Numbered from the stretch's first letter, positions 7,971 to 18,413 are shown. The stretch: 64,000 nt of DNA from Bernardetia sp. (GCA_020630575.1 JAHDBD010000004.1:1-64000); one strand, 5' to 3'. Notes: generated by a model from the letters alone, not told the origin. A program made the numbers and translations.

Positions 7971-10142
7971 ATGAAAAAAATAGTCTTACAATTATCCATT
8001 GCTGCAACTTTGCTTTCAGCTTGTGGAACAGAAAAAAAAGAAACCCAAGAAGAAAAAATGCCTGTTACATTTGAATATCCTGAAACAAAAAAAGGAACAG
8101 TAGAAGATACTTACTTTGAAACGGTGGTCAAAGATCCTTATCGTTGGTTGGAAGACGACCGAAGCACAGAAACAGAAAGCTGGGTAAAAGCTCAAAATAA
8201 AGTTACTTTCGATTATCTAAAATCTATTCCTTATCGTGATCAGCTCAAAAATCAGTTAGAGAAGGTTTGGAATTATGAGAAAATATCTAGTCCATTTAAA
8301 GAAGGAAATTATACTTATTTCTACAAAAATGATGGATTGCAGAATCAATATGTTGTTTATAGAAAAAAAGAAGGCGAAGAAAAAGACCAAGTTTTTATTG
8401 ACCCAAATACATTTTCAAAAGATGGTACAGTTTCAATGGCAGGACTTAATTTTTCAAAGGATGGTTCTCGTGCAGCCTACCAAATTTCAGAAGGTGGAAG
8501 TGACTGGAGAAAAGTAATTGTAATTGATACAGAAAGTAAAGAAGCAATTGAAGACACACTCAAAAATGTAAAATTTAGTGGTGTAAGTTGGAAAGGAAAC
8601 GACGGTTTTTATTATTCTAGCTATGATAAACCAGAGGGAAGTGAACTTTCAGCCAAAACAGATCAACATAAATTATACTTTCATAAAGTAGGAACTCCTC
8701 AAAGTGAAGACAAAGTTATTTTTGGAGCAACAGCAGACCAGAAACACAGATATGTAGGTGGCTCTGTTACAGAAGATGAAAACTATTTGCTCATCTCTGG
8801 AAGTAATGCAACCTCTGGTAATAAACTTTTTATCAAAGATTTATCAAAAGCAAATTCTCCTTTGGTTACTATTGTAGATAATGAAGATAGTGATACATAT
8901 TTAATGGATAATGAAGGTTCAAAACTTTATTTGGTTACAAACCTAGATGCGCCAAATCAGAAAGTAGTAATGACAGATGCTTTAAAGCCAACTCCTGAAA
9001 ACTGGAAAGATGTAATTCCTCATACAGAAAACGTTTTGAGTGCTTCTTCAGGTGGTGGATATTTGTTTGCTGAATATATGGTAGATGCCATTTCTAAAGT
9101 TGTTCAATATGACATGGACGGCAAAGAAGTTAGAGAAATAAAATTACCTGGTGTTGGAAGTGCTGGTGGTTTTGGTGGAAAAAAAGAAGATAAAGAAATG
9201 TATTTTTCTTTCACAAATTATAATACACCAAGCAGCATTTATAAATTTGATGCAGAAACTGGAGAATACGAATCGTACTGGAAACCTGCTATTGATTTCA
9301 ATTCAGATAATTACGAATCAAAACAAGTATTCTATAACTCAAAAGATGGAACAAAGATTCCTATGATTATTACTTATAAAAAAGGAACAGAACTAAACGG
9401 TAAAAATCCAACTATTCTATATGGCTATGGTGGATTTAACATTAGTCTTACGCCTAGTTTTAGTGTAATTAATTCAGTTTGGTTAGAGCAAGGTGGTGTT
9501 TATGCTGTTGCAAACCTTAGAGGTGGAGGAGAATATGGAAAAGAGTGGCATGACGCAGGAACTCAACTTAAAAAACAAAATGTTTTTGATGATTTTATTG
9601 CTGCTGCCGAATTTTTAATCAAAGAAAAATATACTTCTAGTGAGTATTTAGCAATAAAAGGAGGTTCGAATGGTGGACTTTTGGTAGGTGCAGTTATGAC
9701 TCAACGTCCAGACCTTATGAAAGTAGCTATTCCTGCTGTTGGTGTTTTGGATATGCTTCGTTATCATACCTTTACAGCTGGTGCAGGTTGGGCTTATGAT
9801 TATGGAACTTCTGAACAAAGCAAAGAAATGTTTGAATATATAAAGGGGTATTCTCCTGTTCATAATGTAAAAGAAGGAGTTTCTTATCCTGCAACACTTG
9901 TTGTTACTGGCGACCATGATGATAGAGTTGTTCCTGCTCACTCATTTAAATTTGCTGCCGAGTTACAAGACAAACACAAAGGAAATAATCCTGTTATGAT
10001 TCGTATTGAAACAGATGCTGGTCATGGTGCAGGAAAACCAACTAGCAAAACAATTGAAGAAAATGCTGATATTTTTGCTTTTACACTTTATAATATGGGA
10101 TTCGAAACGCTTCCTAAAAATGAAGTAAGTGAGAAAAAATAA
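7971..10142 (+). CDS. Prolyl oligopeptidase-family serine peptidase (S9A), lipoprotein
   Basis: A 723-residue protein with a lipoprotein signal (LLSACGTE, Cys18), so probably periplasmic or envelope-anchored. An N-terminal seven-bladed propeller (about residues 75-430) gates the active site. The C-terminal alpha/beta-hydrolase has the catalytic triad in sight: Ser566 in GGSNGG, Asp650 in DHDDRV, and His685 in AGHGAGKP. Prolyl oligopeptidases cut short peptides after proline. The gene is followed by a strong terminator and faces a convergent permease gene. All key residues are present, so the enzyme should be active. Confidence 0.94.
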   Translation: MKKIVLQLSIAATLLSACGTEKKETQEEKMPVTFEYPETKKGTVEDTYFETVVKDPYRWLEDDRSTETESWVKAQNKVTFDYLKSIPYRDQLKNQLEKVWNYEKISSPFKEGNYTYFYKNDGLQNQYVVYRKKEGEEKDQVFIDPNTFSKDGTVSMAGLNFSKDGSRAAYQISEGGSDWRKVIVIDTESKEAIEDTLKNVKFSGVSWKGNDGFYYSSYDKPEGSELSAKTDQHKLYFHKVGTPQSEDKVIFGATADQKHRYVGGSVTEDENYLLISGSNATSGNKLFIKDLSKANSPLVTIVDNEDSDTYLMDNEGSKLYLVTNLDAPNQKVVMTDALKPTPENWKDVIPHTENVLSASSGGGYLFAEYMVDAISKVVQYDMDGKEVREIKLPGVGSAGGFGGKKEDKEMYFSFTNYNTPSSIYKFDAETGEYESYWKPAIDFNSDNYESKQVFYNSKDGTKIPMIITYKKGTELNGKNPTILYGYGGFNISLTPSFSVINSVWLEQGGVYAVANLRGGGEYGKEWHDAGTQLKKQNVFDDFIAAAEFLIKEKYTSSEYLAIKGGSNGGLLVGAVMTQRPDLMKVAIPAVGVLDMLRYHTFTAGAGWAYDYGTSEQSKEMFEYIKGYSPVHNVKEGVSYPATLVVTGDHDDRVVPAHSFKFAAELQDKHKGNNPVMIRIETDAGHGAGKPTSKTIEENADIFAFTLYNMGFETLPKNEVSEKK

Positions 10143-10186
10143 CTTGTTATTGTTCTTATAAAAGAAGTAAATTAATCTTATGTTAT

Positions 10187-10222
10187 TCAAAAAACGCTTA
10201 TAAATTTATAGGCGTTTTTTTT
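10187..10222. terminator. Bidirectional terminator
   Basis: AAAAAACGC and GCGTTTTTT flank a palindromic TATAAATTTATA core, giving a long stem with an A run on one side and T run on the other. It lies between the convergent peptidase and permease genes. Confidence 0.85.
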
Positions 10223-11273
10223 ATACCCTAACACGAGGGTCAAGTAACGCATACAATAAATCTACAATAAGTGTAATAATTACAAAAATGACTGCTACTA
10301 CAAGTGTTGCGCCCATCACAACAGGAAGGTCAAGTTTTTGAACAGCATCAATTGTGAGCCAGCCCAATCCTTTCCAACTAAATACATATTCTACAAAAAA
10401 AGCACCTGCTATAAGTGTAGCAAGCCAGTTTGAGATAGCTGTTACAACAGGATTAATAGCATTTTTGAGGGTATGTTTGAAAATAACAATAGTTTGAGGT
10501 AACCCTTTTGCTCGTGCTGTTCTGACATAATCCTTTGAAAGTTCTTCTATCATCGAAGAGCGTGTTAGTTGAGTAATAATTGCCAAGGGACGCAAACCAA
10601 GTGTAAAAGCAGGCAAAATAATGTTTTTTAGAGCTAATTGTTTTCCATCAAAGACACTCATTATCCAAAGTGAACCTGTCATGTCAAGTCCTGTGTATTC
10701 ACTTAAATAATAACCAAAAATGAGAGCTATAAAAATGGCTGCTACAAAAGAAGGTGTAGAAATACCCAAGACAGAAATAGAAACTAAGGCATGGTCTAAA
10801 AAAGAATTTTGCTTGAGAGCGCAAATGATTCCGAAGATAACACCAAAAAAAGTAGCAAAAATCATTGCAGCTACTGACAAAACAAGAGTTGCACTTACTC
10901 TGTCGAAGAGCATTTCATCTACTCGGCTATCACTATAATAAGATTTTCTTAGATACGGTTTTTTGACTACAAATGCTTTATCTGAAATACTAAAAAGTTT
11001 GAAGTAATCATATTTTACTTGATTGCTTTTTGTGTCTTCATGAACAGAAACAATAGACAAATCATTAAGATAATAGGCAAATTGAGTGCTTAGAGGCTTA
11101 TCTAAACCTAAGTCAGTTTTGATACTAGCAATTGTTTCAGGCGTGGAACGAGGTCCTGCAATCATCTTTGTAGGATCACCAGGTAATGCATGAAATATAA
11201 AAAACACCACCACAGTCACTCCAAAAATGACTAGAAAACCATATCCCAATTTTTTTAAAAAATATGCAATCAT
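10221..11273 (-). CDS. ABC transporter permease, DppB/OppB type
   Basis: A 350-residue inner-membrane permease. The N-terminus carries the family motif FHALPGDP after the first helix. The cytoplasmic EAA loop is visible as YVRTARAKGL followed by FKHTLKNAINP. The end DPRVRV is typical of OppB/DppB. Between the first and second helices there is a periplasmic insertion of roughly 60 residues (about 70-125), usual for Bacteroidota versions. No binding protein, second permease or ATPase gene is adjacent, so the transporter must be assembled from genes elsewhere. Substrate is probably peptide, but this is inferred from the family only. Confidence 0.9.
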   Translation of the reverse strand: MIAYFLKKLGYGFLVIFGVTVVVFFIFHALPGDPTKMIAGPRSTPETIASIKTDLGLDKPLSTQFAYYLNDLSIVSVHEDTKSNQVKYDYFKLFSISDKAFVVKKPYLRKSYYSDSRVDEMLFDRVSATLVLSVAAMIFATFFGVIFGIICALKQNSFLDHALVSISVLGISTPSFVAAIFIALIFGYYLSEYTGLDMTGSLWIMSVFDGKQLALKNIILPAFTLGLRPLAIITQLTRSSMIEELSKDYVRTARAKGLPQTIVIFKHTLKNAINPVVTAISNWLATLIAGAFFVEYVFSWKGLGWLTIDAVQKLDLPVVMGATLVVAVIFVIITLIVDLLYALLDPRVRV

Positions 11274-11338
11274 TTGACAAATTAATATTCTAGAAAATCT
11301 CTTTCTAAATTTTTACTTCTAATTATCTAAATCTATTT

Positions 11339-12196
11339 TCAAATTGAATTTGTCTTCAATACTAATAAAGGCACATCAGTATGAAAACTTATTTCCTTTG
11401 CTTTACTTCTATGCCATAAACTCTCAAAGAAATTGCGATGATGAGTAAGCATAACCAAAATACTTGTTTCATAACTTTCTAGATAACTATCTATTCCTTT
11501 ATCTAAATCATCATTTTCTCTGAATCTAAAGTCCAACATAGAAACAGGTATTTTCTTAAAAGCTGCTTTCAAACGATGAAGTCTATCAATATCTTCAATA
11601 CGCTCTTTATCATTACTGATATGTAAATAATCTACTTTCGAATTTGGAAAATAACTAGCCAGTTCTAAAAGAATATCAATTACTTTCTCATCTTTTTCAG
11701 AAAAATCAGCAGCATAAACAATGCGTTCCCAATTTGAAAATGTTGCATTACTAGGAATAGCTAATACAGCCGGAGTTTCTTTAGAAGCAATAATATCAGC
11801 TGTTACACTTCCTAACAAAATTTCTTCTGCTCGTGTCATGCCATGAGTTCCCATAACAACTAAAAAAGCTCCATACTCTTTCGAAACTTTTTCAATAGAA
11901 GGAATTATCCCATCCTCACTCTCCAAAATGGATGTGATTTTGAGCTTTCCACTCCCATCTAGGTAAGTTAATTCAGAAAATTGATTTATATACTCTTCTA
12001 ATTTTGCCTTTCCTTTTTCTACTTCTTCTTTTAATAAGCCTACATGAAGATGATAATTAGTAGCAGAAGGTAAAGGAGCGCAAGCTACATGAAGTAAAAT
12101 AATTTCAGCACCAATTACTTGGGCAAACTGTAATGCGTAATTTAGAGCAGCCTCTGAAGGCTTAGAAAAATCAACTGGAACTAGAATTTTTTGCAT
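11339..12196 (-). CDS. Universal stress protein with two UspA domains
   Basis: A 285-residue cytoplasmic protein with tandem UspA domains. The first (1-145) begins QKILVPVDFS and holds the full nucleotide-binding motif G-2x-G-9x-G-S (GTHGMTRAEEILLGS). The second lacks these glycines, so only one ATP site is expected. The ATG at 12196 is preferred to an in-frame TTG two codons upstream because USP proteins start right at the first beta strand. Two-domain USPs are common in Bacteroidota stress responses. The gene stands alone downstream of a long AT-rich spacer. Confidence 0.92.
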   Translation of the reverse strand: MQKILVPVDFSKPSEAALNYALQFAQVIGAEIILLHVACAPLPSATNYHLHVGLLKEEVEKGKAKLEEYINQFSELTYLDGSGKLKITSILESEDGIIPSIEKVSKEYGAFLVVMGTHGMTRAEEILLGSVTADIIASKETPAVLAIPSNATFSNWERIVYAADFSEKDEKVIDILLELASYFPNSKVDYLHISNDKERIEDIDRLHRLKAAFKKIPVSMLDFRFRENDDLDKGIDSYLESYETSILVMLTHHRNFFESLWHRSKAKEISFHTDVPLLVLKTNSI

Positions 12197-12674
12197 AACC
12201 AACTTATCAAAATAAGAGAATAGAATACAGGAATAAATAACCTGAATTTGTTTTATAAGGCAATATACTTTTTTTGTAGCAAAAAACTAAATTAAAAATT
12301 CAGTCGGTTTATTATATGCAATAAATTTAAAATTAACTCCTCTTCTCTATTTTAGATTTTATACTAGTGCAATTTTGTTAGAACATTTAATTTCAAGATT
12401 TCTAATATTAAAAGTATAAGTTACTTATAAGCAAATAGCTCCTAATCACTAAGAGTAAAAGACCTCATTGTAAATTAAATGTGAACAGTTTGTTACGTAA
12501 CGTAATGTTAATATTGAAGCAATTTCGTAGTAAAGATAAGGTTGTTCTTTTGCATCAAGTTTAGACAAAAACACTAAAAAACTTTCCGAACAAAAGCTAA
12601 AATAACAATTAGTTTTTATTCTAATAATTGTTCAAAATCAATTCACTAAGATTAATCTAAATTAATTTAATCCA
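12197..12674. other. Long AT-rich intergenic region between divergent genes
   Basis: No coding frame is supported over this 478-bp stretch between the divergent USP and PKD-lipoprotein genes. It should contain promoters for both. The one visible structure is the palindrome TTACGTAACGTAA at 12493-12505, listed separately. Confidence 0.6.
12493..12505. promoter_or_regulatory. Candidate operator palindrome TTACGTAACGTAA
   Basis: A 13-base palindrome (TTACGT-A-ACGTAA) lies about 170 bp upstream of the PKD lipoprotein gene. CG-containing palindromes stand out in this AT-rich spacer. It could be a regulator site for the downstream lipoprotein/TonB receptor pair; no regulator is identified. Confidence 0.3.
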
Positions 12675-14342
12675 ATGAAATTACAAAATTTCTTTCAATT
12701 AGCATTCATTTTTCTATTTGCAGCTCTTGTATTAGTAAGCTGTAAAGATGATGAAGATGACACAGCAAAAGCTCCAGTAGCCTCTTTTACATTTAGTCCT
12801 GCAAGCCCTAAAGTTGGCGAAACAGTAACTTTTACTAACACAAGTACAGATGCAGAAACTTTTGTTTGGTCTGCAACAGGTGCAGCTTTTAGCTCAACAG
12901 AAAAAAACCCAACATTTACTTTTACTACTGAAGGAGCTGTTCAGGTAACTCTTACAGCTAATGGAGACGGTGGTACTAATACAAATACTCAAACTGTTAC
13001 TGTTTTGGGAGAAGACGCTCCACCACCACCAACTTATCCAGCTAACTATACAACAGGAACTGATGCTGCAACAAGTAGAGCTTCTGTTACTGTAAAGGCT
13101 GACCCAATTGGTATTGGTGAAACAGCTATTACTTGGACAAAAGATAAAGTTTGGATTCTTGATGGCTTTGTATTCGTAAACGAAGGACAAACTCTTACTA
13201 TTGAAGCAGGTACAGTAGTGAAAGCAAAACCAGGTGAGCAAGAAAGTGCTTCTGCACTTGTTGTAGCTCGTGGTGCTAAAATTATGGCAAAAGGAACAGC
13301 TGCCGAACCAATTATTTTTACTGCTGAAAAAGATCCATTGGATGGTTCTCTAGGTGTAGAAAATGGTCTTTGGGGTGGTGTTATTGTTTTAGGAAAAACT
13401 ACAATTGCTCGTGGTACTGCTGAAGCATCTATTGAAGGTATTCCAACTACTGAAGGTCGTGGTCTTTATGGTGGAACTAATGATGATGACAACTCTGGAG
13501 AATTAAGTTATATTTCTATTCGTCACGGTGGTACTTCAATTGCTGCTAATAACGAAATCAATGGTCTTACTCTTGGTGCTGTTGGTAGAGGAACTAAAAT
13601 TGACCATATCGAAGTATTTGCAAACCAAGACGACGGATTTGAGTGGTTTGGTGGAACTGTAAATGCTAAATATCTTGTTTCTACAGCTTGTGGAGACGAA
13701 GCATACGATACTGACTTAGGTTTTAGAGGAATTAATCAATTTGTTGTAGCTTATCAACGTACAGATGATGGTGAAAATGGTGGTGAGCATGACGGTGGAG
13801 ATTCTCCTAAAGATGCTCAGCCATATGCAACTGCTACTTTCTATAATGCTACTTATGTAGGTAGAGGAAATGGTGGAAAAAACAGAGTATTCTATTTCCA
13901 AGATAATGCAGGTGGAGAATACCACAACAGTATTTTTGTAGGTTTTGAGCAAGGTCTTGCTGTTCAACTTACTCCAAGTGGTGAAAATAGTTACAAACGT
14001 TTCCAAGAAGGAACTTTAAAAGTAGTGAATAATACATTCTTTAATGTTGCTAGTAATGATGTAGCTGCCCTTTCTGATATTATTACTCCTTCAGGTGCAG
14101 ATATAGATGCTGCTGTTTTAGATGCTGCTAAATTAGACCTTGCTACTTATTTCACAGAGTCTGGAAATAAAGTAGAGGATTTGGGTATAACTCGTTCAAA
14201 CTTAGTTCCGACAGCTACAGGTGGAGATGTATCAGAAACTTCTAATACTTTCCTTAGTCCTGCTGCTTATAGAGGTGCTATCGAACCAGGTACAACGCCT
14301 TGGTATAATGGCTGGACAATGACAGCAAGCTATATTCAATAA
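12675..14342 (+). CDS. PKD-domain lipoprotein with beta-helix-like region, TonB receptor partner
   Basis: A 555-residue surface or periplasmic lipoprotein with lipobox Cys23 (LVLVSCKDD). Residues of about 31-110 form a PKD domain (ASFTFSPASPKVGETVTFTN). After a Pro linker, residues of about 125-555 are rich in short Gly/Thr turns (IEAGTVVKAKPGE, ISIRHGGTS, DDGFEWFGGT) typical of right-handed beta-helix-like folds. Homologous proteins in Bacteroidota typically sit beside a TonB-dependent receptor, as here. The role is probably substrate capture for that receptor. A terminator hairpin follows the stop codon. The C-terminus is not an obvious type IX secretion sorting domain. Confidence 0.8.
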   Translation: MKLQNFFQLAFIFLFAALVLVSCKDDEDDTAKAPVASFTFSPASPKVGETVTFTNTSTDAETFVWSATGAAFSSTEKNPTFTFTTEGAVQVTLTANGDGGTNTNTQTVTVLGEDAPPPPTYPANYTTGTDAATSRASVTVKADPIGIGETAITWTKDKVWILDGFVFVNEGQTLTIEAGTVVKAKPGEQESASALVVARGAKIMAKGTAAEPIIFTAEKDPLDGSLGVENGLWGGVIVLGKTTIARGTAEASIEGIPTTEGRGLYGGTNDDDNSGELSYISIRHGGTSIAANNEINGLTLGAVGRGTKIDHIEVFANQDDGFEWFGGTVNAKYLVSTACGDEAYDTDLGFRGINQFVVAYQRTDDGENGGEHDGGDSPKDAQPYATATFYNATYVGRGNGGKNRVFYFQDNAGGEYHNSIFVGFEQGLAVQLTPSGENSYKRFQEGTLKVVNNTFFNVASNDVAALSDIITPSGADIDAAVLDAAKLDLATYFTESGNKVEDLGITRSNLVPTATGGDVSETSNTFLSPAAYRGAIEPGTTPWYNGWTMTASYIQ

Positions 14343-14369
14343 AAATAGATTTGTTTGAATCAAATCAAA

Positions 14370-14400
14370 AAAGCAGCTACTTCAAAAGAGTAGCTGCTTT
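14370..14400 (+). terminator. Rho-independent terminator or attenuator
   Basis: AAAGCAGCTACT pairs with AGTAGCTGCTTT in a 12-bp stem with a 7-base loop. It separates the PKD lipoprotein gene from the TonB receptor. It may set a lower level of the downstream gene by partial read-through. Confidence 0.8.
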
Positions 14401-14512
14401 ACTTGCATTTTCTTTAAAAAACAATTTCAAAGTATCTTTTTTAGCATTTTCATTTTTGACTAAAAAAACACAGAAATTTCATTTAACTTCAATAATTTAC
14501 AACCAAAAGGTA

Positions 14513-17353
14513 ATGAAAAATCATTTACTGACATTTGCTACACTTGTATTATTACTTATTAGTTCCACTTCTTTTGCCCAAACCACAAAAGGAACAATTA
14601 GAGGAACAATTAAAGATGCTGCTAATGGAGAAGAACTCATTGGTGCTACTGTTGTTATTGTAGGAACTACAAACGGTTCAGCAGCTGACTTAGATGGAAA
14701 ATATTCTATTTCTGTCGAAGCAGGCACGTATGATCTCCAAATTTCTTTTGTTTCTTACCAAACTAAAACAGTTACAGGAGTAGAAGTAAAAGCAGGACAA
14801 GTAACTGTAATTGATGCTACTTTAGGTGAAGATACAGAGATGTTAGAAGCTGTAGTGATAGAAGCGAAAGCAGAAACTGCATCTACAACAGCAGTTTTGG
14901 CAGCACAAAAAAACTCAGGAGTTGTTCAAGATGGACTTGCAGCAGAACAGATTGCTCGTTCAGGAGATAGAGATGCAGCAGCAGCCATTACAAGAGTAAC
15001 AGGTGTTTCGGTAGAAGGTGGAAAATATGTATATGTACGTGGACTTGGCGATCGTTATAGCCAAACAACACTCAATGGAGCAAGCCTTCCAAGCCTTGAC
15101 CCAAATAGAAACTCAGTTCAGATGGATTTATTTCCTAGTAATTTAATTGATAATATTATTGTATCTAAAACTTTCTCACCAGATCTTTCAGGTTCTTTTG
15201 CTGGTGGAAATATAAATGTAGTAACTAAAGATTTTCCAGATAGATTTACATTTCAATGGAATTCTTCATTAGGTTTTAATGACCAAACAAGTTTAAATAA
15301 TAACTTTTTGACACATAAAGGAGGAAAAACAGACTTTTTAGGAATTGATGATGGAAGCCGTTCTATACCAAGTGGAATATCTAATGAATTTCTTGATCCT
15401 AGAAGCTTTCTCACACCAGAACAAAAACAACAAGTAGATAATCAAACAAAATCTTTTGGAACAAATATGGACTATGAGCGCAAAGCTCCATTTTTAAATC
15501 AATTTCATTCTCTTTCATTAGGTAATCAAATCAATGTTTTAGGTCGTCCTTTTGGTTTTGTATCTTCACTAAGTTATCAACGTAATTTTAGTTATTATGA
15601 TAATGGAGTTACAGGTCGTTTTAGTAGAGATGGAGTAGATGTAATCCAACTTAATCCAACTTACCAGCTCAATACCGAACAAGGAACAGAAAGCGCACTT
15701 TGGGGAGCAAATTTAAATATGTCTTACAAAGTAGCTCCGACAAGTAAAATCTCTTTAAATTTAATGTATAATAGAAGTGGAGATAAGACAACTGATTATC
15801 GTTCAGGACTTTGGAATAGAGGAGGTGCAGGTTTGGAAGAAGGATATGTATATCGTACACAAACAATGCAGTTTTTAGAGCGTGGTATTGCTTCAGCTCA
15901 ACTTAAAGGAAAGCATACTGTTGGAAAAAGAAATATAGAAATTGAATGGCTTTCTTCATTGGCTCAATCTACTCAAAATGAGCCAGATTTGCGTTATTTC
16001 TCTGATGATTATTATGAAAATGGAGGAGAGCGTTTTTATGATATTGCTATTTCGTCTTATAATTCTCCTGCTCGTTATTATCGTGATATGAATGAAATCA
16101 ATTGGGATAATAAGGTAGATGTTACTATACCATTTACTTCAAAAGGAGGAGACAGTAAATTTAAATTTGGTGGTGGATATTTAATGAAAGATAGAGATTT
16201 CAATGAAAAAAGATACCAGTATATTAACTTCAAAAACTCAGGTGTTTTAGATAATTATCGTCAGACTGGAACAATAGATGATTTTTTCCAAAATGTAGGT
16301 GTAATGGATAATGGTAATCTAGGTGTAGTAATCACAGATTTTACTTCTCCAAGAAATAGTTATACAGGTTATCAAGAAATTATTTCTTTTTATGGAATGA
16401 CAGATTGGCATTTTACCAAAAAATTCCGTGCTGTAATGGGAGTACGCTATGAAGGAACAAACCTACAAGCAGCAAGTGATGATGAAACATTAAATAAAGC
16501 AAATATTCAAGAAAATGACTTTTTACCTGCCTTGAATTTGATTTATGAACTTAATAAATCAACTAATCTTCGTGCTTCGTATGGTAGAACATTAGCTCGT
16601 CCTACTTTTAGAGAGCTTGCTCCTTTTCCTAGCTTTGCTTTTGCTGATGACTTTACTATCATTGGTAATGAAAACTTACAAAGAACACTTATCGATAACT
16701 TTGATTTGCGTTATGAAATGTATCCAAATACAGGTGAGATTATTTCAGTAAGTGCTTTCTACAAAAAATTCTCTAATCCTATCGAACGTGCATTTGATCC
16801 AAGAGAACCAAATGGACAGATTCAGTACAAAAATGTAGATCAAGCATTTGTTGCTGGTCTTGAGTTTGAAGTGCGTAAGCGATTAGATTTCTCTGATGCT
16901 CTCAAAAACTTTAGTGTAGGTGCAAACTTTAGTTTAATGTATTCAGAAGTAGATATTGATTCAGCAGAATATGCTTTTATCTTAAAAACTGACCCAAATC
17001 GTGAGCCTACTCGTACTATGTTTATGCAATCACCTTATGTTCTAAACTCATTTATTTATTATGACCTTCCTGAGAAAGGACTTAGTGTTAGTGGAAATTT
17101 CAATGTGTTTGGAAAACGTTTGGCTATTGTAGCACAAGCAGGACAGCCAGATGTATATGAAGTGCCTCGCCCATCTTTAGATTTTGCTGTTAAGAAAACC
17201 ATGGAAAGTGGTTGGGGATTCAGTTTCAGAGCTAGAAACTTATTAAATCCTGAATACAAACAAGTACAAGATTTCCAAGGAACAGAATATATATATGATT
17301 CTTATACTGTTGGTCGTACTTTCTCTTTAGGAGTTACGTATTTGATTGACTAA
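14513..17353 (+). CDS. TonB-dependent receptor with CarboxypepD_reg-like N-terminal domain
   Basis: A 946-residue outer-membrane receptor. I set the start at the ATG 14513 (MKNHLLTFATLVLLLIS), which gives a clean signal peptide; the longer open frame from a TTG at 14351 runs through the terminator hairpin and is implausible. Residues 27-110 form the CarboxypepD_reg-like domain (GTIRGTIKDAANGEELIGAT). The plug follows (about 130-235) with YVYVRGLGDRYSQTTLNG and AGGNINVVTKDFPD. The rest is the beta-barrel ending TFSLGVTYLID. It is probably paired with the upstream PKD lipoprotein. The substrate is unknown. Confidence 0.92.
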   Translation: MKNHLLTFATLVLLLISSTSFAQTTKGTIRGTIKDAANGEELIGATVVIVGTTNGSAADLDGKYSISVEAGTYDLQISFVSYQTKTVTGVEVKAGQVTVIDATLGEDTEMLEAVVIEAKAETASTTAVLAAQKNSGVVQDGLAAEQIARSGDRDAAAAITRVTGVSVEGGKYVYVRGLGDRYSQTTLNGASLPSLDPNRNSVQMDLFPSNLIDNIIVSKTFSPDLSGSFAGGNINVVTKDFPDRFTFQWNSSLGFNDQTSLNNNFLTHKGGKTDFLGIDDGSRSIPSGISNEFLDPRSFLTPEQKQQVDNQTKSFGTNMDYERKAPFLNQFHSLSLGNQINVLGRPFGFVSSLSYQRNFSYYDNGVTGRFSRDGVDVIQLNPTYQLNTEQGTESALWGANLNMSYKVAPTSKISLNLMYNRSGDKTTDYRSGLWNRGGAGLEEGYVYRTQTMQFLERGIASAQLKGKHTVGKRNIEIEWLSSLAQSTQNEPDLRYFSDDYYENGGERFYDIAISSYNSPARYYRDMNEINWDNKVDVTIPFTSKGGDSKFKFGGGYLMKDRDFNEKRYQYINFKNSGVLDNYRQTGTIDDFFQNVGVMDNGNLGVVITDFTSPRNSYTGYQEIISFYGMTDWHFTKKFRAVMGVRYEGTNLQAASDDETLNKANIQENDFLPALNLIYELNKSTNLRASYGRTLARPTFRELAPFPSFAFADDFTIIGNENLQRTLIDNFDLRYEMYPNTGEIISVSAFYKKFSNPIERAFDPREPNGQIQYKNVDQAFVAGLEFEVRKRLDFSDALKNFSVGANFSLMYSEVDIDSAEYAFILKTDPNREPTRTMFMQSPYVLNSFIYYDLPEKGLSVSGNFNVFGKRLAIVAQAGQPDVYEVPRPSLDFAVKKTMESGWGFSFRARNLLNPEYKQVQDFQGTEYIYDSYTVGRTFSLGVTYLID

Positions 17354-17380
17354 ACAAAGGTTATACTTATAGTTTTACAA

Positions 17381-17417
17381 AAAAACAGTTCTAACTTTGC
17401 GTTAGAACTGTTTTTTT
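17381..17417. terminator. Bidirectional terminator
   Basis: A 14-bp stem, AAAACAGTTCTAAC (17382-17395) with GTTAGAACTGTTTT (17401-17414), with a 5-base loop and a T run. It lies between the convergent TonB receptor and Cys-rich lipoprotein genes. Confidence 0.9.
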
Positions 17418-17431
17418 ATAAAATAGAACTA

Positions 17432-17995
17432 CTAAGAACAGTAATTAACTTCAAATGTTACAGAAGTAGTACCATAGGGTCTTTCACAAGAAAAATTATT
17501 TATGACTACTCTAATAATACATACATTAGGATATAAAGATGCAATTTGAATCCTTCTGTTTTCTATTTCGCTAACAATTATAGTCAGATCCACATCATCA
17601 TCACGATCTATGTAATAAGTAAAAGATTCTGAAATATTTGCTTGCTGGTTATTACAGTTTGAAGGAGGAGAACATGCTAATGGGGAATTGTTAGCAGCAG
17701 GATATCGACTACACATAGCAAAATAACATTCAAGAACTTGCTTTGCTTCATCACAACCTTTATCAGTACTTATATTACAATATCGATTTGAATTATAACC
17801 ATAAGCAGCTAAACAAGAAGGATGAACACTTTGAACTTTGTTTTCATCTAAAACAGATGATTTACCTTTATTCTGCTTAACTACTTTTGTTTCGCCAATT
17901 TTTAACTTAGAAGGAGTAGCATCTTCTATTTGTTCTTTACAGCCGAAGGAAAAAATTATAGTAAATAGCAACATGAAATGTTTTAAATAATTCAT
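17432..17995 (-). CDS. Small cysteine-rich lipoprotein, unknown function
   Basis: A 187-residue lipoprotein with a lipobox at Cys19 (IIFSFGCKE). After a Lys-rich linker it holds about nine further cysteines (CLAAYGY, YCNIS, GCDEA, ECYFAMC, ACSPPSNC, NVCI, FSCER, NYCS), suggesting several disulfide bonds outside the cytoplasm. The C-terminal half is beta-rich. No family was recognised. It is convergent with the TonB receptor gene and shares its terminator, so it is not co-transcribed with it. The disulfide-rich design is less usual in this kind of proteome. Confidence 0.7.
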   Translation of the reverse strand: MNYLKHFMLLFTIIFSFGCKEQIEDATPSKLKIGETKVVKQNKGKSSVLDENKVQSVHPSCLAAYGYNSNRYCNISTDKGCDEAKQVLECYFAMCSRYPAANNSPLACSPPSNCNNQQANISESFTYYIDRDDDVDLTIIVSEIENRRIQIASLYPNVCIIRVVINNFSCERPYGTTSVTFEVNYCS

Positions 17996-18413
17996 AACAG
18001 TGTGGTTTTAAAAGAGAAGACGAACGAATAAGCATTTTCTCAATTGTTTGTGATAAAAAAAATATACGACTGATATTCTAATATAGCTTTTTCCTCATTC
18101 TATAATTTTGAATTAAGTAAGCTGAATAAAAATCAATTGACGAGTAAATTTAAAAATACTATCATTTTCTTTATCACTTAAAAATATAATTAAAAAATAA
18201 TTAATTTAATAAATTATTTTTAAAAAATACATTCATAATTAATAAAAATTAAATTTAGAAACTAAATAGTACTTTCTATAAATTTTTAGTTTACAGCATC
18301 CAACAAAGCCATTCCAAACATTCATGACTACAAACCGTTTGCTTTTCAATTAAAACAAGTAGATAAAGTCGTTATTTCAAATCGACTGACACAACAAACC
18401 ACACCAAATAATT
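17996..18413. other. AT-rich intergenic region, no gene seen
   Basis: A 418-bp spacer between divergent genes. The segment near 18190-18260 is almost pure A/T. It should hold the promoter of the glutamate dehydrogenase gene, but I could not fix one. Confidence 0.5.

Noticed and set aside
12894-13241. 115-codon minus-strand frame with many Cys and Trp
   Set aside because: It is antisense to the PKD lipoprotein gene, with composition reflecting Gly/Thr-rich coding on the other strand.
14351-14512. N-terminal extension of the TonB receptor from a TTG codon
   Set aside because: The extension runs through a terminator hairpin and would put a non-signal sequence before a clear signal peptide.
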